A program made the position numbers and the translations under genes. This document shows positions 61,178 to 64,000 of a stretch of 64,000 nt of DNA, piece after piece. A model generated the notes under the pieces. The model was given only the letters and a program-made list of their open reading frames with translations. It did not search any database and was not told where the DNA came from. Origin of the DNA: CAZAEL01 sp964484135. GTDB lineage: Bacteria; Elusimicrobiota; Elusimicrobia; FEN-1173. The stretch's first letter is position 1, and every line of letters starts with the position of its first letter. The stretch spans positions 31,295 to 95,294 of the forward strand of contig CAZAEL010000003.1 of NCBI GenBank assembly GCA_964484135.1. The letters run 5' to 3'.

Positions 61178-62182
61178 ATGGAAACATCGCATCGCGTCGG
61201 CATCGGACTCCCGCTGTACAACCACGCCTCCCAGTTGCCGGAGGCGCTGGAGTCCATCCTGTCGCAGTCCTTCCGCGATTTCGGCGTCGTTCTCGTGGAC
61301 GACGGTTCCGACGGCTCGGGGGAGATCGCCCGCCGGTACGAGGCGATCGACCCGCGGGTCCGCTATCTGCGGAACGACGCCCGTCTGGGGATGATCCTCA
61401 ACTGGCGCAAGGCCTACCGAGCGACCCGTGAGGCCTTCCCGGGAATCGAGTACTTCGCCTGGGCCAGCGACCACGACGTCTGGCATCCCCGCTGGCTGGA
61501 GGAGATGGTCCGCGCCATGGACGGGGACCGGCGCATCGTGCTCAGCTATCCCATGAACATTCGGATCTCGGGGAACGGCGAGGTTTTCCGTACGGCGCCC
61601 TGGAGGTTCGATACGCGGCACAGGACCCGTCCGCTGGGACGGCTCTTCCGCGCTTGCCGGGGGATGTCGGCGGGAAACATGGTGTACGGGCTCTACCGCG
61701 CGGAGACGCTGGAGCGGGCCGGGGTGTTCCGCGAGTTGACCCTGCCGGACCGGATGCTCCTGGCGGAACTCTCCCTTTACGGTGAATTCAAGCAAGTGCC
61801 GCAGTTGTTGTGGTACCGCCGGTACGTGGGGCTCGTCACGATGAGCCGTCAGCGGGCGTCGTTTTTCCCGGGCGGCGTGCCGATCTACGCCTACCTCCCC
61901 TGGTGGGCGGCGCACGCCGCCTCGTTGGCCTGGAACGTCGGCGTGAAGGGCGCGGGCCGGCCGGAAGTCGGGCCCGTCGCCTCCTTGCTGGGGGCCGCGC
62001 TCTACGCCGCGCACGGCGCGGCCTTCGAATGCTTCCGCCCGCTCAAATGGCTCTGGAAGAACACGCGCATTTACCTCCTGCGGCCCTGTAAGAAGCTCTC
62101 CCTCGGGTTCAGGGCGCGGGCGTACGGAATCGCGCGCCGTCTGCGCGAACGGCCCGGCCCGGCGGCGGAGACGGCGTCGTGA
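61178..62182 (+). CDS. GT2 family glycosyltransferase
   Basis: A 334-aa GT-A enzyme: GIGLPLYNHASQLPEALESI, VVLVDDGSDGSGEIA, FAWASDHDVWHPRWLEEM (DxD-type DHD) and a C-terminal tail of basic helices. ATG 61178 follows TGAGGGAAC. The 67-bp gap before it is the largest inside this unit and is GC-rich without an obvious signal. Its stop overlaps the next gene as GTGA. Probably adds a hexose to a lipid-linked intermediate. Confidence 0.85.
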   Translation: METSHRVGIGLPLYNHASQLPEALESILSQSFRDFGVVLVDDGSDGSGEIARRYEAIDPRVRYLRNDARLGMILNWRKAYRATREAFPGIEYFAWASDHDVWHPRWLEEMVRAMDGDRRIVLSYPMNIRISGNGEVFRTAPWRFDTRHRTRPLGRLFRACRGMSAGNMVYGLYRAETLERAGVFRELTLPDRMLLAELSLYGEFKQVPQLLWYRRYVGLVTMSRQRASFFPGGVPIYAYLPWWAAHAASLAWNVGVKGAGRPEVGPVASLLGAALYAAHGAAFECFRPLKWLWKNTRIYLLRPCKKLSLGFRARAYGIARRLRERPGPAAETAS

Positions 62183-63273
62183 GCCGGCCGTTGTCCGCCC
62201 TTCGCAACGTCGTCGCGAGAGCTGTTCCGCGGCCGGTCAAGGAAGTGCTCCGCGCCGCCCGCACGGAATGGAGCGCCGCCCGAGTGCGGGCCGAGCTCGG
62301 GCGCATCGCCCGAGGCCGCCGTCCCGTGGTCCTCGGTCCCTGGGTTTCGGAGATGGGTTTCGAGGTGCTCTACTGGATCCCGTTCCTGCGTTGGGCGTTC
62401 GAGGCTTATGGCATCCGCCCGGAACGCGCCGTCGTCCTGTCTCGAGGAGGAACCGCGTCCTGGTACGGTTCCCTGGCCGGCCGCTACCTGGAGGTGTTCG
62501 ACCTGGTGGATCCTCAGGAGTTCAAGCGGCACAACCAGGCCCGACTGCTCGCCCAAGGGGTGCAGAAGCACAAGGCCGTGTCGGATTTCGACCGCGTGCT
62601 GGTGGAGCGCGCCCGCGCGGCCCTGGGTGCGGAGGAGGCGGACTGCCTGCACCCGAGCCTGATGTACAACCTGTTCGAGCCCTTCTGGGACGGCAGCCGT
62701 CCGTGGCGGTTCCTGGAGCGGTTCACCCGTTATCGGCCGCTCGAACGCGGCCCTCAAGAAGCGGTTCAAGGTCTTCCGGAGCGTTACGTCGTGGCCAAGT
62801 TTTATTTCAGCGAGGCCTTCCCGGATACACCGGCAAACCGACAGGCGGTGAACCGTATCATCGATGGCTTGGCGGCCAGGACCGAGGTCGTGCTGTTGCA
62901 TACGGACCTCGAGGTCGACGACCATTTCGACCTCCGGGTGGACTCCCGGGCCCGCGTGCACTTGCCGCCTCGGCCGTTGGCCCCGAGAGAAAACTTGGCC
63001 CTGCAGTCGGCCATCATGGCCGGCGCGGACTGGTTTATCGGCACGTACGGCGGGTTTTCATACCTCCCGCTTTTGTACGGTATCCCGACGGTCGCTTTGC
63101 ACTCGAGTGCGGGGCGCTACCTGACTTGCCACCTGGAGGCCGCGCAACGGGCTGCGGATTGCCTGCGGGGGCAAGGCGGGGCCGGTCATAGGTTTTCGCA
63201 TCTGGAGATAGAAGACGTGGGAAAGGTTTCAAGCTTGATCGAACTTGGCGAGAGGTCTTATGCGGCTCGGTGA
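62179..63273 (+). CDS. WIPF/GTYGGF family, stand-alone member 3
   Basis: A 364-aa protein equal to the C-domain of the fusions at 52974 and 55769: GPWVSEMGFEVLYWIPF (about residue 53), VLSRGGTASWYGS, EFKRHNQARLL, VVAKFYFSEAFPDTPANR and FIGTYGGFSYLPL. It is closer to the fusion C-domain at 55769 (KFYF-S-x-AFPDTP) than to the pair at 20943/22064 (KFWFGGQF). GTG 62179. Its end overlaps the nucleotidyltransferase by 14 bp. Confidence 0.77.
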   Translation: MSRPLSALRNVVARAVPRPVKEVLRAARTEWSAARVRAELGRIARGRRPVVLGPWVSEMGFEVLYWIPFLRWAFEAYGIRPERAVVLSRGGTASWYGSLAGRYLEVFDLVDPQEFKRHNQARLLAQGVQKHKAVSDFDRVLVERARAALGAEEADCLHPSLMYNLFEPFWDGSRPWRFLERFTRYRPLERGPQEAVQGLPERYVVAKFYFSEAFPDTPANRQAVNRIIDGLAARTEVVLLHTDLEVDDHFDLRVDSRARVHLPPRPLAPRENLALQSAIMAGADWFIGTYGGFSYLPLLYGIPTVALHSSAGRYLTCHLEAAQRAADCLRGQGGAGHRFSHLEIEDVGKVSSLIELGERSYAAR

Positions 63274-63721
63274 AGAGGAATTGGGCCGTTTTCGGGGAAA
63301 GGTGGCCATGGTGGATGGGGGGTTCGATCCGCTGCATGTGGGGCACTTGACTTATTTTGAGGAAGCGGCAAAGCTGGGGCTGCCGGTGCTCTGTAACGTT
63401 CGAGGCGACGACTACCTGCGGGAGACGAAGAAGCGCCCGCCGCTCCTGCCCGAAGACCAAAGAGTCCGTCTTATCGACGCGTTGAAACCCATCGCGTACG
63501 TCCACCTGTGCCGGACATCCACCCTTGACACGTTGAGGGCGCTGCGTCCAGCGAAGTACGTCAAGGGAGGTGATTGGAAGGCGCGCGGGCTTCCCGCCGA
63601 GGAAACGGCCGCCTGCCGTGAGCTTGGCATCGAGATCGTCTATTTGGACACGGTCCTCGACAGTTCCACGAAGATATATCAAAGGTATACCCAGGGGGTA
63701 AAACAGCATGGCGTCCGGTGA
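63260..63721 (+). CDS. Nucleotidyltransferase (RfaE-domain-II/TagD-like)
   Basis: A 153-aa cytidylyltransferase-fold protein: MVDGGFDPLHVGHLTYFEEA (HxGH), NVRGDDYLRETKKRPP, EDQRVRLIDALKP and KGGDWKARGLP. The size and motifs match the second domain of HldE or glycerol-phosphate cytidylyltransferases. With the fusion at 24224 there are two such enzymes in the locus, probably for different sugars or polyols. ATG 63260 is preferred to TTG 63245 because GAGAGG precedes it. Confidence 0.85.
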   Translation: MRLGEEELGRFRGKVAMVDGGFDPLHVGHLTYFEEAAKLGLPVLCNVRGDDYLRETKKRPPLLPEDQRVRLIDALKPIAYVHLCRTSTLDTLRALRPAKYVKGGDWKARGLPAEETAACRELGIEIVYLDTVLDSSTKIYQRYTQGVKQHGVR

Positions 63722-64000
63722 TGTCAGCGTCAAAGAGTTCGAGCAGTTCCTGTTCTCGCAGAAAGAGGTCAAGGCCGATGCCTACGACCACCAGTATTTT
63801 CAGGGGGAATGGCGCACAGGCGACAATGTTTATTCCATTGAAAAGCGCCGTGAAATCGAGGCCAAAAATCCGTTCAACATCCGCGACGTTTTTCGTCCCA
63901 AGACCGTGCTCGACGTGGGGTGCGGCCCCGGAGCGCTGATGCTTTTCATGCACGAGCTGGGGATGGACGTTTGGGGCATCGACATCAGCGAGGACGCCAG
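63708..64000 (+). CDS. SAM-dependent methyltransferase, 3' partial
   Basis: A frame opens at ATG 63708 after CCAGGGGGTAAAACAGC and continues to the window edge (97 codons). Residues about 65-80 read VLDVGCGPGALMLFMHEL, a class I SAM motif, then VWGIDISEDA. The leading KADAYDHQYFQGEWRTGDN is common in glycan-cluster methyltransferases. Overlaps the nucleotidyltransferase by 14 bp. C-terminus not seen. Confidence 0.8.
   Translation, partial: MASGDVSVKEFEQFLFSQKEVKADAYDHQYFQGEWRTGDNVYSIEKRREIEAKNPFNIRDVFRPKTVLDVGCGPGALMLFMHELGMDVWGIDISEDA

Overview
The window is GC-rich and densely coded. Nearly every gene is on the plus strand, and most neighbours are joined by 1-14 bp overlaps or gaps under 30 bp. 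An LptD-like outer-membrane protein, rhamnose/UDP-uronate/GDP-mannose sugar genes, an O-antigen-ligase-like protein and an ABC exporter pair point to a diderm bacterium with a very large surface-polysaccharide locus. I cannot name the species. A GC-rich uncultivated diderm phylum (for example Elusimicrobiota or Omnitrophota) is a guess only, prompted by gene style and the heptad repeat between trpF and trpB.

Region 1 (1-8687) is housekeeping: trpC (5' end outside the window), trpF, trpB, trpA, accD, folC, a ROK sugar kinase and an LptD-like protein. It closes with an intrinsic terminator at 8692-8717. Region 2 (8722-17550) begins the polysaccharide genes: a UDP-sugar epimerase, dTDP-glucose 4,6-dehydratase, UDP-glucose dehydrogenase and a flippase. 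A minus-strand block follows (short-chain dehydrogenase lacking the usual Tyr/Lys, a 78-aa membrane protein, a NodU/CmcH-type carbamoyltransferase), then a divergent O-antigen-ligase-like gene.

Region 3 (17566-49673) looks like a single transcription unit of 29 genes, about 32 kb, with no internal gap above 29 bp. It starts with a strong promoter, a 5' hairpin with a U-run, and a MarR-type EPS regulator. It then encodes gmd, an ABC exporter whose ATPase has lost key catalytic residues, two paralogues of an unnamed carbohydrate-enzyme family, and a heptose-like activation set (nucleotidyltransferase-kinase fusion in reversed order, GmhA-like isomerase). Next comes an unusual carbon-carbon-bond block: two-subunit E1-like thiamine enzyme, sugar C-methyltransferase, acylating aldehyde dehydrogenase, 4-hydroxy-2-oxovalerate aldolase, HpcH/HpaI aldolase, dehydrogenase and acetolactate-synthase-like enzyme. 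Methyltransferases, glycosyltransferases and large membrane proteins complete it. I infer that this block makes a branched or chain-extended sugar, or an unusual acyl substituent.

Region 4 (49674-64000) starts with a 610-bp AT-rich spacer. The spacer carries a second copy of the same regulatory architecture: extended -10, 5' hairpin with T-run, then the palindrome GTTCAA-N3-TTGAAC at identical spacing. Ten overlapping genes follow: two TIGR04372-like glycosyltransferases, two giant two-domain proteins, stand-alone versions of each of their domains, methyltransferases, a GT2 enzyme and a nucleotidyltransferase. The last gene runs off the end. The shared leader is the most interesting signal here, because it suggests that the regulator at 17656 controls both units.
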